Shown piece by piece: positions 1 to 5,414 of a DNA stretch of 6,129 nt (position 1 is its first letter; the number at the start of each line of letters is the position of its first letter). The stretch comes from CAZYTO01 sp964650405 (GTDB lineage: Bacteria > Acidobacteriota > Thermoanaerobaculia > Gp7-AA8), in assembly GCA_964650405.1 (NCBI GenBank), contig CAZYTO010000311.1, positions 1 through 6,129 on the forward strand. The letters run 5' to 3'. The notes beneath the pieces were generated by a model. It made no database searches, was not told the DNA's origin, and was given only the letters and a program-made list of their open reading frames with translations. The position numbers and the translations under genes were made by a program.

Positions 1-107
1 CCCGGGGCAAGGGCCACGACGGGAAGGGGATCGGGAAAGGCGTCGACGACGGCGAGCGTGCTCGTGCCGACCGAACCGGTGCTGCCGAGAATGGCGATTG
101 ATTTCAT
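1..107 (-). CDS. dxr: 1-deoxy-D-xylulose 5-phosphate reductoisomerase, N-terminal fragment (cut by window edge)
   Basis: Dxr converts 1-deoxy-D-xylulose 5-phosphate to 2-C-methyl-D-erythritol 4-phosphate with NADPH, the committed step of the cytoplasmic MEP isoprenoid pathway. Only the first 35 codons lie in the window; the gene runs off the left edge. The translation begins MKSIAILGSTGSVGTSTL and continues to VVALAPG. This matches the start of the Dxr family, with the Rossmann nucleotide-binding loop GSTGSVG at residues 8-14 followed by the conserved STL, and a second beta strand (VVAL) about 15 residues later. The ATG at 107-105 overlaps the cdsA stop codon as ATGA. I see no Shine-Dalgarno sequence in front of it, so translation is probably coupled to cdsA. 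It is the last visible gene of the truA-uppS-cdsA-dxr cluster; uppS-cdsA-dxr is a common bacterial gene order. The catalytic domain cannot be judged here. Confidence 0.95.
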   Translation of the reverse strand, partial: MKSIAILGSTGSVGTSTLAVVDAFPDPLPVVALAP

Positions 108-934
108 GCGGACATGATTCGCAGGCTGGTGAAGTGGTTCTGGATCAGGAACCAATAAACATACAGCATCGGGGCGGTGAAGAAGATGGAGTCGAAGCGG
201 TCCAGAAAGCCGCCATGACCGGGGATCAGCGTACCTGAATCCTTCACCGCCGCCGAGCGCTTCCACATCGACTCGGCCAGGTCGCCCACCACGCCTGCCA
301 GCGACAGCACCGCGCCGGCGATCAGTGCATGAACGAGGGGGAATTGCCGGAAGAACGTGAAGTGAATGCCTGCGGCGACGAGCACGGACGAGACGATCCC
401 GCCGGCCAGCCCTTCCACGGTCTTCTTCGGACTGATGCGCGGCGAGAGGCGGCGCTTCCCGAAGCTCTTGCCGACGTAGTACGCCCCGGCATCACCGACC
501 CAGACCACGATGAGCAGAAAGAAGATGAGCCTCGGTCCGTCGGTGAAGTTCTGCCGCAGGCGGATGAGCGAGCCGCCCAGCATGCCGACGTAGAGCGTGG
601 CCATGACGGCCACGCCGCTGGCGGGAAGGGCGGTTTCGAGATCGGCGCTGTTGAAGACGTACGAAGCGGGAATGACCAGCAGGGCCACGAAGACGCCCAT
701 CTCCACCGAGATCGGCTCGAGGATGAACGCCGCGACGATGAACAGCATGACCGCGATGCAGAGCGTCTTGGGCACGCGGAAGCCCTTCCGCTCGCCCAGG
801 ATGAGGAACTCGTACAGGGCCAGGCTTGCAACGAGGGCGATGGCGGCGTCGAAGACGTAATCGTTCGACCAGCCGATGATCCAGATGGCGAAGGGTGCGA
901 CGACGAGTGTGGTCAGCTCGCGAGCGTACTTCAT
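104..934 (-). CDS. cdsA: phosphatidate cytidylyltransferase (CDP-diacylglycerol synthase)
   Basis: CdsA is an integral inner-membrane enzyme that makes CDP-diacylglycerol from phosphatidic acid and CTP, the branch-point precursor of bacterial phospholipids. The 276-residue product is almost entirely hydrophobic helices. It carries the complete family signature near the C-terminus (about residues 222-248): S-x-x-KR, then KD, then PGHGGFLDRFD, including the acidic residues that bind metal and substrate. Upstream, the conserved cytoplasmic segment SPRISPKKTVEG lies in the middle of the protein. I chose the ATG at 934-932 (MKYARELTT). An in-frame ATG at 979 would add a hydrophilic, arginine-rich stretch of 15 residues, overlap uppS by about 40 bp and lack family resemblance. 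With the chosen start, the gene begins 4 bp after the uppS stop and ends in an ATGA overlap with dxr, so it is an internal gene of the operon. Length is normal for the family. Confidence 0.97.
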   Translation of the reverse strand: MKYARELTTLVVAPFAIWIIGWSNDYVFDAAIALVASLALYEFLILGERKGFRVPKTLCIAVMLFIVAAFILEPISVEMGVFVALLVIPASYVFNSADLETALPASGVAVMATLYVGMLGGSLIRLRQNFTDGPRLIFFLLIVVWVGDAGAYYVGKSFGKRRLSPRISPKKTVEGLAGGIVSSVLVAAGIHFTFFRQFPLVHALIAGAVLSLAGVVGDLAESMWKRSAAVKDSGTLIPGHGGFLDRFDSIFFTAPMLYVYWFLIQNHFTSLRIMSA

Positions 935-938
935 GCAG

Positions 939-1766
939 TCAGGCCGGGTTCCCGTCCGCCTCGACGAAGAGAGAGGCATCGGTCTCGCCGTCAGTTCGAT
1001 CGAGACCGCCGTAACGGCGCTCGCGCGCCTGGAAGTCGATGATCGCTTCGAACAAGTGACGGCGGCGGAAGTCGGGCCAGAGAACCTTCGTGACGTGAAT
1101 CTCGGCGTAGGCGATCTGCCAGAGCAGGAAGTTCGAGACGCGCAGCTCGCCGCTGGTGCGGATGAGCAGGTCGGGGTCGACGATCCCGGCGGTGTAGAGG
1201 TGGTCGGCGAAGAAGCTCTCGTCGATGGTGCAGTCGCTCATCTCGCGCTCGCGCAGCACGGCCATGATGCGGTTCACGCAGTCCACGATCTCCGCCCGGC
1301 CTCCGTAGTTGAGGGCGATCTGGAAGAGCAGGCCGGTGTTCCCCTTTGTGGCGTCCTCGGCGTAACGCAGCTCGCGCTGCACGCTCGGATCGAGGCCGTC
1401 GATCCGGCCGATGGGCGTGAAGCGGATGTCGTTCTCCATGAGCGTGGCCAGCTCTTTCCGCAGGTACTCCTTGAGCAGCATCATCAGGGTGGCCACTTCG
1501 TAACGCGGCCGCTTCCAGTTCTCGACCGAGAAGGCGTAGAGCGTGATCACGCCCAGCTCCAGGCGCGCCGCCGTCTCCACGATCTCGCGGACCGAGGCGA
1601 TGCCGGCGCGGTGACCCTCCACCCGGGGGAGGCTACGCGACTTCGCCCACCGCCCGTTGCCGTCCATGATCACCGCCACGTGCCGGGGAAGGCGACGGAG
1701 GTCGATCTTCTCCACGAGCGTCTCCTCGAGCGAGCCCGGTTCGGCCAGTTTCGAGAGGTCAATCAT
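939..1766 (-). CDS. uppS: isoprenyl transferase, probably undecaprenyl diphosphate synthase
   Basis: This cis-prenyltransferase adds isopentenyl diphosphate units to farnesyl diphosphate, giving the C55 lipid that carries peptidoglycan and glycan precursors across the membrane. The 275-residue product has all the family motifs: HVAVIMDGNGRWA at residues 29-41 with the catalytic Asp at 35; GHRAG at 51-55; TLYAFSVENWKRP at 75-87; FQIALNYGGR at 148-157; RTSGE at 203-207 followed by Arg209; SNFLLWQ at 211-217, Glu222, and WPDF at 230-233. The last ~20 residues after RRYGG (251-254) are a polar tail without recognisable motif. The start leaves about 28 residues before the first motif, usual for the family, and lies 27 bp after the truA stop. 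No clear Shine-Dalgarno is visible. Chain length (C55 or other) cannot be read from sequence; UppS is inferred from the overall motif set and from cdsA and dxr immediately downstream. Confidence 0.97.
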   Translation of the reverse strand: MIDLSKLAEPGSLEETLVEKIDLRRLPRHVAVIMDGNGRWAKSRSLPRVEGHRAGIASVREIVETAARLELGVITLYAFSVENWKRPRYEVATLMMLLKEYLRKELATLMENDIRFTPIGRIDGLDPSVQRELRYAEDATKGNTGLLFQIALNYGGRAEIVDCVNRIMAVLREREMSDCTIDESFFADHLYTAGIVDPDLLIRTSGELRVSNFLLWQIAYAEIHVTKVLWPDFRRRHLFEAIIDFQARERRYGGLDRTDGETDASLFVEADGNPA

Positions 1767-1793
1767 CGTCGAACGGCGAATGTTAGCACCGGC

Positions 1794-2501
1794 CTAGTAC
1801 TCGATGCTTTCCAGCGTCAACCCCTTTGCCGGGGCGGTCCAGCGGGCCTCGGCGAAGAGGGCCTGGGCGCCGAGGCGCCCGCGGCCGAGCTCCACCAGCG
1901 AACCGGCGATGCGCCGGACCATGTACCGGAGGAAGCCGTCCCCGGTGACGGTGAGGACGATGGCGTCGCCATGGCGTGTGACGTCGATGGCGTGCAGCGT
2001 GCGCGTCGTCGAGGAGACCTCCGGCTCGGCCACCGTGAAGACGGCGAAGTCGTGCGTCCCGAGGAGCGACTGCGCGGCACGGTGCATCGCAGCGACGTCC
2101 AGCGGCGTGGCGACGTGGGCGTGGGTCTCGGCGGCGAAGACGTCGGCGACGGCTGCGTTCCAGATGCGGTACGAGTACGTCTTTCTCTTCGCGGCGAAGC
2201 GGCAGTGAAAGTCCGCGGCCACCTCCTCGGCCGCCGTGATGCGGATGTCGGGAGGGAGGATGTTGTTCGTGCCGAGGATGAGACCGCGCGGCTCGATGGC
2301 GAAGGGCACATCCGCGTGGGCGCGCTGCCCGCGGGCATGCGCGCCGGAGTCGGTGCGGCCGGCGCCTTCGATACGGACCGTTGCGCCGAACACCCGCGAG
2401 AGCGCCGCTTCCACCACCGGCTGGATGGCTGTGGCATTCGCCTGCGACTGCCATCCCGCGTAGCGGGTGCCGAGGTACTGAAGGGTGAAGAGATAGCGCA
2501 T
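1794..2501 (-). CDS. truA: tRNA pseudouridine(38-40) synthase TruA
   Basis: TruA isomerises uridines 38-40 in the anticodon arm of many tRNAs to pseudouridine. The 235-residue product starts MRYLFTLQYLGTRYAGWQ, the family's first beta strand. It contains GAGRTDSGAHA at residues 46-56, where Asp51 is the invariant catalytic aspartate. Further matches are the NNILPPDIRI segment (79-88), FHCRFAAKRKTYSYRIW (98-114), GTHDFAVF (148-155), FLRYMVRRIAG (190-200) and the C-terminal TAPAKGLTL (222-230). At 235 residues it is at the short end of the family but complete. The ATG at 2501-2499 is placed by the homology of residue 1 onward. The leader directly upstream is C/T-rich (two copies of GCTCGCCGCCTC on the coding strand) and has no Shine-Dalgarno match. 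It appears to head the truA-uppS-cdsA-dxr run; its role is unrelated to envelope synthesis, so co-transcription is probably only housekeeping convenience. Confidence 0.97.
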   Translation of the reverse strand: MRYLFTLQYLGTRYAGWQSQANATAIQPVVEAALSRVFGATVRIEGAGRTDSGAHARGQRAHADVPFAIEPRGLILGTNNILPPDIRITAAEEVAADFHCRFAAKRKTYSYRIWNAAVADVFAAETHAHVATPLDVAAMHRAAQSLLGTHDFAVFTVAEPEVSSTTRTLHAIDVTRHGDAIVLTVTGDGFLRYMVRRIAGSLVELGRGRLGAQALFAEARWTAPAKGLTLESIEY

Positions 2502-2619
2502 GAGAGGCGGCGAGCAGGGAGGCGGCGAGCGGCGGGCGGGGCCGGTCCCGCGACGCGCGTTAGCTTAGAACAGGTTCAGTCCCCCGCCCGCTCGCCGCTC
2601 GCCCGCCTTCCGCTCGCCG
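2502..2619. repeat. Intergenic repeat region with opposed GGCGAGC motifs and a long imperfect inverted repeat
   Basis: This 118-bp gap separates the vWA-type gene stop from the truA start. The heptamer GGCGAGC occurs at 2509-2515 and 2524-2530, within a 12-bp direct repeat GAGGCGGCGAGC at 2504-2515 and 2519-2530. Its complement GCTCGCC occurs at 2590-2596, 2597-2603 and 2612-2618. The arms 2524-2541 and 2582-2603 can pair as an 18-bp G/C stem with a 4-nt bulge around a 40-nt loop. The loop (about 2542-2581) contains the only relatively A/T-rich patch in the gap, and could hold a truA promoter, but I see no good -35/-10 pair. There is no U-tract, so this is not a standard intrinsic terminator. 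It could be a REP-like palindromic element, a processing or Rho-associated structure, or a decayed tandem repeat. The motif positions are read directly; function is inference. Confidence 0.7.
2524..2603. repeat. Imperfect inverted repeat (18-bp stem, 4-nt bulge)
   Basis: The left arm, 2524-2541, reads GGCGAGCGGCGGGCGGGG. The right arm, 2582-2603, is the reverse complement of that sequence apart from four extra bases (CGCT on the plus strand, giving an AGCG-type bulge). Both arms are built from GGCGAGC-type units. In a minus-strand transcript the structure would lie between the vWA coding region and truA and would sequester the bases from about 20 to 100 nt upstream of the truA start. No U-run follows either arm. 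Confidence 0.6.
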
Positions 2620-4320
2620 TTATCTCAAATCCCTGGCGATGACCTGCTCCCGGGCGAAGCCTTGCTCGCTGGAGATGTCGTCGACGACGCCGATGGAGAT
2701 GTTGTTCAGGCCGGGCTCCACGAGCAGGTCGAGTGTGTACGTGTAGTACTTGCCTTTGATCTTCGCGAACTCGTTGGCCGGAACGCGGATCTCGGCCTGC
2801 TGGTGCTGAACCTCGGACATGTCGCCGTCCTTGTTGCCCACGACGACGAAGACGGTGAACCCGCCGGCGTACAACTCGCCCTGGGGCAGGAGCGTCAATC
2901 GCTCCATGGGGATGTGGATCTCGACGGGGATCTTGAAGAGATCGTCGGCCGGGACGGGGCTGTTGATCCTGGCCAGGATGTTCAGGTCGTTGGCCTTGGT
3001 GCGGTAGAGCAGGTTGGCCACGACGCGGTCGCTCATGTCGGCGAACGACGACTTCTCGACGAAGGTCTGCCGGGCCCGGGCGATGTAGTTCTTGTTCTTG
3101 GTCCGCACCTCGAGGTTGCGCTGGCGGTCGACGCGCTCCGTGTCGGCGCGGTAGCCGAGCGAGTAGTACGAGTCCAGGTCGTCGCTGATGCGCTGGAACA
3201 TCTGGGCGAAGTTGTTCGAGTTGATCGAATACAGGCCGCCGGTCATGTCGGCCATCATCTGCAGCGACTCGGTGGAGTTGGAGAGGGCCTGGGAGGTGAC
3301 GCTGTAGGGCGTGGCCCGGTCCATGTCGGCCATGTTGTTGGCCTGGCCGGCGCCGAGGCCGCCGGCGTGGATGGTGTAGAGGGTGATGTTGTTGGCGTTC
3401 GCCGTCCTGGCGATCGACTGGATGAGGTTACTGTTGTCGAAGGCCATGCCTTCCAGCATGGAGCCGGACGACGGCCAGCCCTTCTGGTGCCCCGCTTCGT
3501 CGACGGCGTAGAACATCTCCCGCCCGGGCTGGATCTGGAAGCCTTCCGTGGTGAGGACGAGGACCTTCTTCCCTTCCAGGCCGGCCACGGTGGCCATCAG
3601 TGCATTGATGGCCTCGACGTTCTGCCGGTTGTCGTGCTGGATCGATTCCGCGTACTGGCGGGCGATGCCCAGCGCCTCGTCGACTCCCTGCGCGTCCTGG
3701 ATGCGCTTGATCGTGTCGCGCGACTCGCTGATGGCCGAAGTGCCGAGGGCCGACTCGCCCATGATCGAGTCGAGCATCTGCGTCACCTGCACGGTGTCGC
3801 GGGTGAACGGCAGCCGCACCTTGATGCTCTTGTTGAACGTGGCGATCATGGCCTCGTCCCCGGGGCGCATGGCCGTGTCCACGAACTTCTTCATCTCCTT
3901 GAACACACGGTTGCGGTTGAAGGGGGCTAGGGAGAGGTTGTCGATGTACAGAATCATCCGGCGCCGCTGGTTGTCCGGGATGTCCGCCGCCTTGGGCGCC
4001 GGCGCGGGCGCGACCGTACCAGGAGCGGGAGCGGGCTTCTTTTCCGCGAGGACCTCGTAGAAGTTCGAGATCGCCTTGGGGAGGCCGTTCTGGTAGATCT
4101 CGAAGTCGTCCTTCGTCAGGCCGGTGATGCGCTTGCCCTTCCTGTCCGTGACGACGACGTCGATGTTGATGACGCGGACGTCGATCTTTTCGACGAAAGG
4201 CGCCGGGGCCTGGTCGGCTTTCGGCTTGGCCCCTTCGGTCTTCGGCGGTTGGGGCTTCGGCTGTGCGGCGAGGGAGAGGGCGAAGAGTGCCGCGAGGAAT
4301 GTGGCCAACAGTTTGCGCAT
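2620..4320 (-). CDS. Secreted vWA-domain protein of the VWFA-related acidobacterial family
   Basis: The exact function is unknown; members are secreted or periplasmic proteins with a von Willebrand factor A-like fold. The 566-residue product begins MRKLLATFLAALFALSLAAQ, a typical Sec signal peptide probably cleaved near residue 19-20. A Pro/Lys/Ala-rich stretch (21-42) follows. Residues ~47-79 hold the family hallmark segment (VRVINIDVVVTDRKG, then ITGLTKDDFEIYQNG), resembling a small Ig-like strand set. A second Pro/Ala linker (94-113) leads into the vWA-like domain, about 121-400, which starts RRMILYIDNLSL and includes KVLVLTTEGF (252-261) and NITLYTIHAGG (311-321). The family ending SYYSLGYRAD and then RNLEVRTKNKNYIARA is at 385-416. 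A ~140-residue C-terminal beta-rich region follows. The metal site is degenerate (DNLSL in place of DxSxS). I chose the ATG at 4320-4318 over the one at 4377 because it starts the signal peptide and has AGGA six bases upstream. Confidence 0.9.
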   Translation of the reverse strand: MRKLLATFLAALFALSLAAQPKPQPPKTEGAKPKADQAPAPFVEKIDVRVINIDVVVTDRKGKRITGLTKDDFEIYQNGLPKAISNFYEVLAEKKPAPAPGTVAPAPAPKAADIPDNQRRRMILYIDNLSLAPFNRNRVFKEMKKFVDTAMRPGDEAMIATFNKSIKVRLPFTRDTVQVTQMLDSIMGESALGTSAISESRDTIKRIQDAQGVDEALGIARQYAESIQHDNRQNVEAINALMATVAGLEGKKVLVLTTEGFQIQPGREMFYAVDEAGHQKGWPSSGSMLEGMAFDNSNLIQSIARTANANNITLYTIHAGGLGAGQANNMADMDRATPYSVTSQALSNSTESLQMMADMTGGLYSINSNNFAQMFQRISDDLDSYYSLGYRADTERVDRQRNLEVRTKNKNYIARARQTFVEKSSFADMSDRVVANLLYRTKANDLNILARINSPVPADDLFKIPVEIHIPMERLTLLPQGELYAGGFTVFVVVGNKDGDMSEVQHQQAEIRVPANEFAKIKGKYYTYTLDLLVEPGLNNISIGVVDDISSEQGFAREQVIARDLR

Positions 4321-4324
4321 GCGT

Positions 4325-4345
4325 AGTCCTGAGTCCTCAGTGCTG
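4325..4345. repeat. Three 7-bp units (AGTCCTG, AGTCCTC, AGTGCTG)
   Basis: Three heptamers lie in register at 4325-4331, 4332-4338 and 4339-4345, differing from each other at one or two positions. On the minus strand the first unit supplies the AGGA (4330-4327) that sits six bases before the vWA gene ATG, so the repeat overlaps the ribosome-binding site. The copy number is small, but the 7-bp period is shared with the larger repeat at 5623-5678. Confidence 0.6.
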
Positions 4346-4380
4346 GGCAGGAGCGGGTGCGTGCAAAGAACCAGCACCCG
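4340..4380 (-). promoter_or_regulatory. Two mutually exclusive inverted repeats in the leader of the vWA-type gene
   Basis: In plus-strand coordinates, CGGGTGC (4354-4360) is a perfect complement of GCACCCG (4374-4380), with a 13-nt loop. GTGCTGG (4340-4346) is a perfect complement of CCAGCAC (4371-4377). The shared block 4371-4380 can pair with only one partner at a time. In the minus-strand transcript the second pairing would end 9 nt upstream of the AGGA of the vWA gene. This could be an RNA switch or a pair of DNA dyads, or simply chance in G/C-rich DNA. The pairing is read from sequence; any regulatory role is inference. Confidence 0.35.
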
Positions 4381-4454
4381 TGCTCATGGCCCGCTTCTCG
4401 TCAGACGGATGTCGTGGGCGAAGCGTTTCGACAACCGTGCGAGAATACTGGACC

Positions 4455-4470
4455 GCCGGTGGAAACCGGC
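4455..4470 (+). other. Small hairpin with GGAA tetraloop upstream of dapF
   Basis: GCCGGT (4455-4460) and ACCGGC (4465-4470) form a perfect 6-bp G/C-rich stem closed by GGAA, a GNRA-type loop. It ends 20 nt before the dapF ATG. If the transcript starts upstream of it, it would be a stable 5'-leader structure next to a weak ribosome-binding region. It has no U-tract and is not a terminator. Confidence 0.4.
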
Positions 4471-4490
4471 CGTCGTGGTGAAAATTTCCG

Positions 4491-5414
4491 ATGAAACCTT
4501 TCGGGCAAACTCAAGCGGGCAAACAAGATCCGCTGGCTTTTTCGAAGATGGCCGGCGGCGGCAACGACTTCGTGGTCATCGACAACCGCAACGGCCGGGT
4601 CCGTGAGGCCGCGGACCTCACCCGCCGGATCTGCACCCCGCACCTCTCCGTCGGCGCCGATGGCCTCATCCTGATCGAGACCTCGGCACGGGCCACGTTC
4701 AAGATGATCTACCTGAACGCCGACGGCTCGCGGGCCGACTTCTGCGCCAACGGCACCCGCTGCGCGGCCCGCTTCGCCTTCATGAACGTCATCGCTCCCA
4801 AGCGGATGACCATCGAAACCGACTCCGGCGTCATCGGCGCCGAGGTGAGCGACGGCGGCGCCGTCACCCTCAGCCTGCCCTCGCCGCAGAGCTTCGTCCC
4901 CAACCGCGAGCTCACCGTCGGCACGACCACCATCCGCGGCAGCTCGATCCTGGTCGGCGTTCCTCACTTCGTCGTCTTCCTGCGCAGGGACCTCTGGAAG
5001 CAGGACATCCTTCCGCTTGGCCGCGCCCTGCGGAACCACCCGGACCTCGCCCCAGCCGGGGCCAACGTCAACTTCGTCGTCGTGCGCGACTGGCGCTCGA
5101 TCGAGGTGCGGACGTACGAGCGCGGCGTGGAGGCCGAGACGCTCTCCTGCGGCTCGGGCGTCGTCGCCTCCGTGGCCACGAGCGCGCTCTTCGGCAAGGC
5201 CCGCTCTCCGGTCAGCGTCCTCACCAGGAGCGGCATCACGCTGGAAGTCTCGTTCGCGCTCGCGCGCCTGGAGCTGATGGACGTGCGGCTCAAGGGCGAC
5301 GCCCGCCTCATCTACCGCGCCGCCGTGACGCCGGAGACGCTCGACGGCTTCGACCCGGAGTTCTTCCGCAATCCCGTCTCCCCGCAACCCGCAGCCGCGC
5401 TGAGTGTGAAGTGA
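4491..5414 (+). CDS. dapF: diaminopimelate epimerase
   Basis: DapF interconverts LL- and meso-diaminopimelate without a cofactor, using two cysteines as acid and base, in the cytoplasm. Meso-DAP feeds lysine synthesis and peptidoglycan. The 307-residue product contains GGGNDFVVID at residues 22-31 (usually GLGNDF), VGADGLI (54-60), NADGSRADFCANGTRCAAR (76-94) with catalytic Cys85, GVPHFVVF (156-163), GANVNFV (190-196), RTYERGVEAET (207-217) and SCGSG (219-223) with catalytic Cys220. Both cysteines and the flanking loops are present, so it should be active. Compared with typical DapF there are about 14 extra residues before LAFSKM. The only in-frame ATG nearer the motif (4548, Met20) would remove the first beta strand, so 4491 is preferred. 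The Shine-Dalgarno is weak. The stop overlaps the next gene's GTG (GTGA), which indicates co-transcription and coupled translation. Confidence 0.96.
   Translation: MKPFGQTQAGKQDPLAFSKMAGGGNDFVVIDNRNGRVREAADLTRRICTPHLSVGADGLILIETSARATFKMIYLNADGSRADFCANGTRCAARFAFMNVIAPKRMTIETDSGVIGAEVSDGGAVTLSLPSPQSFVPNRELTVGTTTIRGSSILVGVPHFVVFLRRDLWKQDILPLGRALRNHPDLAPAGANVNFVVVRDWRSIEVRTYERGVEAETLSCGSGVVASVATSALFGKARSPVSVLTRSGITLEVSFALARLELMDVRLKGDARLIYRAAVTPETLDGFDPEFFRNPVSPQPAAALSVK

Larger units (their letters stand above)
4321..4490. promoter_or_regulatory. Divergent intergenic region between the vWA-type gene and dapF
   Basis: This 170-bp stretch separates two diverging genes, so promoters for both directions are expected in or near it. 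On the plus strand the best -10-like hexamer is AATACT at 4444-4449 (four of six to TATAAT), but no acceptable -35 lies at the right distance, so I do not call a promoter. On the minus strand I see no convincing pair. The region also holds a short 7-bp-period repeat (4325-4345), two overlapping inverted repeats (4340-4380) and a small hairpin with a GGAA loop (4455-4470). No open reading frame here looks coding. Confidence 0.5.

Noticed and set aside
935..979. Upstream ATG start for cdsA at 979
   Set aside because: It would add an arginine-rich hydrophilic 15-residue stretch before the first helix and overlap the uppS coding end. The ATG at 934, 4 bp after the uppS stop, fits both family and operon spacing.
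2567..2576. GAAC-AG-GTTC dyad as a possible LexA-type operator
   Set aside because: The spacing is two bases, not the four of the Gram-positive SOS box, and no SOS gene is adjacent; a short dyad like this is expected by chance.
2582..2603. Intrinsic terminator after the vWA-type gene
   Set aside because: There is a G/C stem, but the loop is about 40 nt and no run of T follows on either strand.
876..2642. 588-codon open frame on the plus strand across uppS and truA
   Set aside because: It is antisense to two clearly recognised genes. The translation is a low-complexity mixture rich in Arg, Gly, Asp and Val without family motifs, as expected from the mirror of G/C-biased codons.
2662..3930. 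422-codon open frame on the plus strand opposite the vWA-type gene
   Set aside because: It is a shadow of the real minus-strand gene: Val/Asp/Gly/His-rich, no domain, no ribosome-binding site.
4321..4377. Upstream ATG start for the vWA-type gene at 4377
   Set aside because: It would bury the signal peptide behind 19 residues and lie inside the repeat and hairpin region; the ATG at 4320 has a well-spaced AGGA.
4426..4449. Sigma-70 promoter for dapF using AATACT
   Set aside because: The -10-like hexamer matches four of six positions, but no reasonable -35 lies 16-18 bases upstream; TCGACA is only 10 bases away.
4401..5387. 328-codon open frame on the minus strand opposite dapF
   Set aside because: dapF has both catalytic cysteine motifs on the other strand; the antisense product is an Asp/Ala/Gly/Arg-rich shadow.
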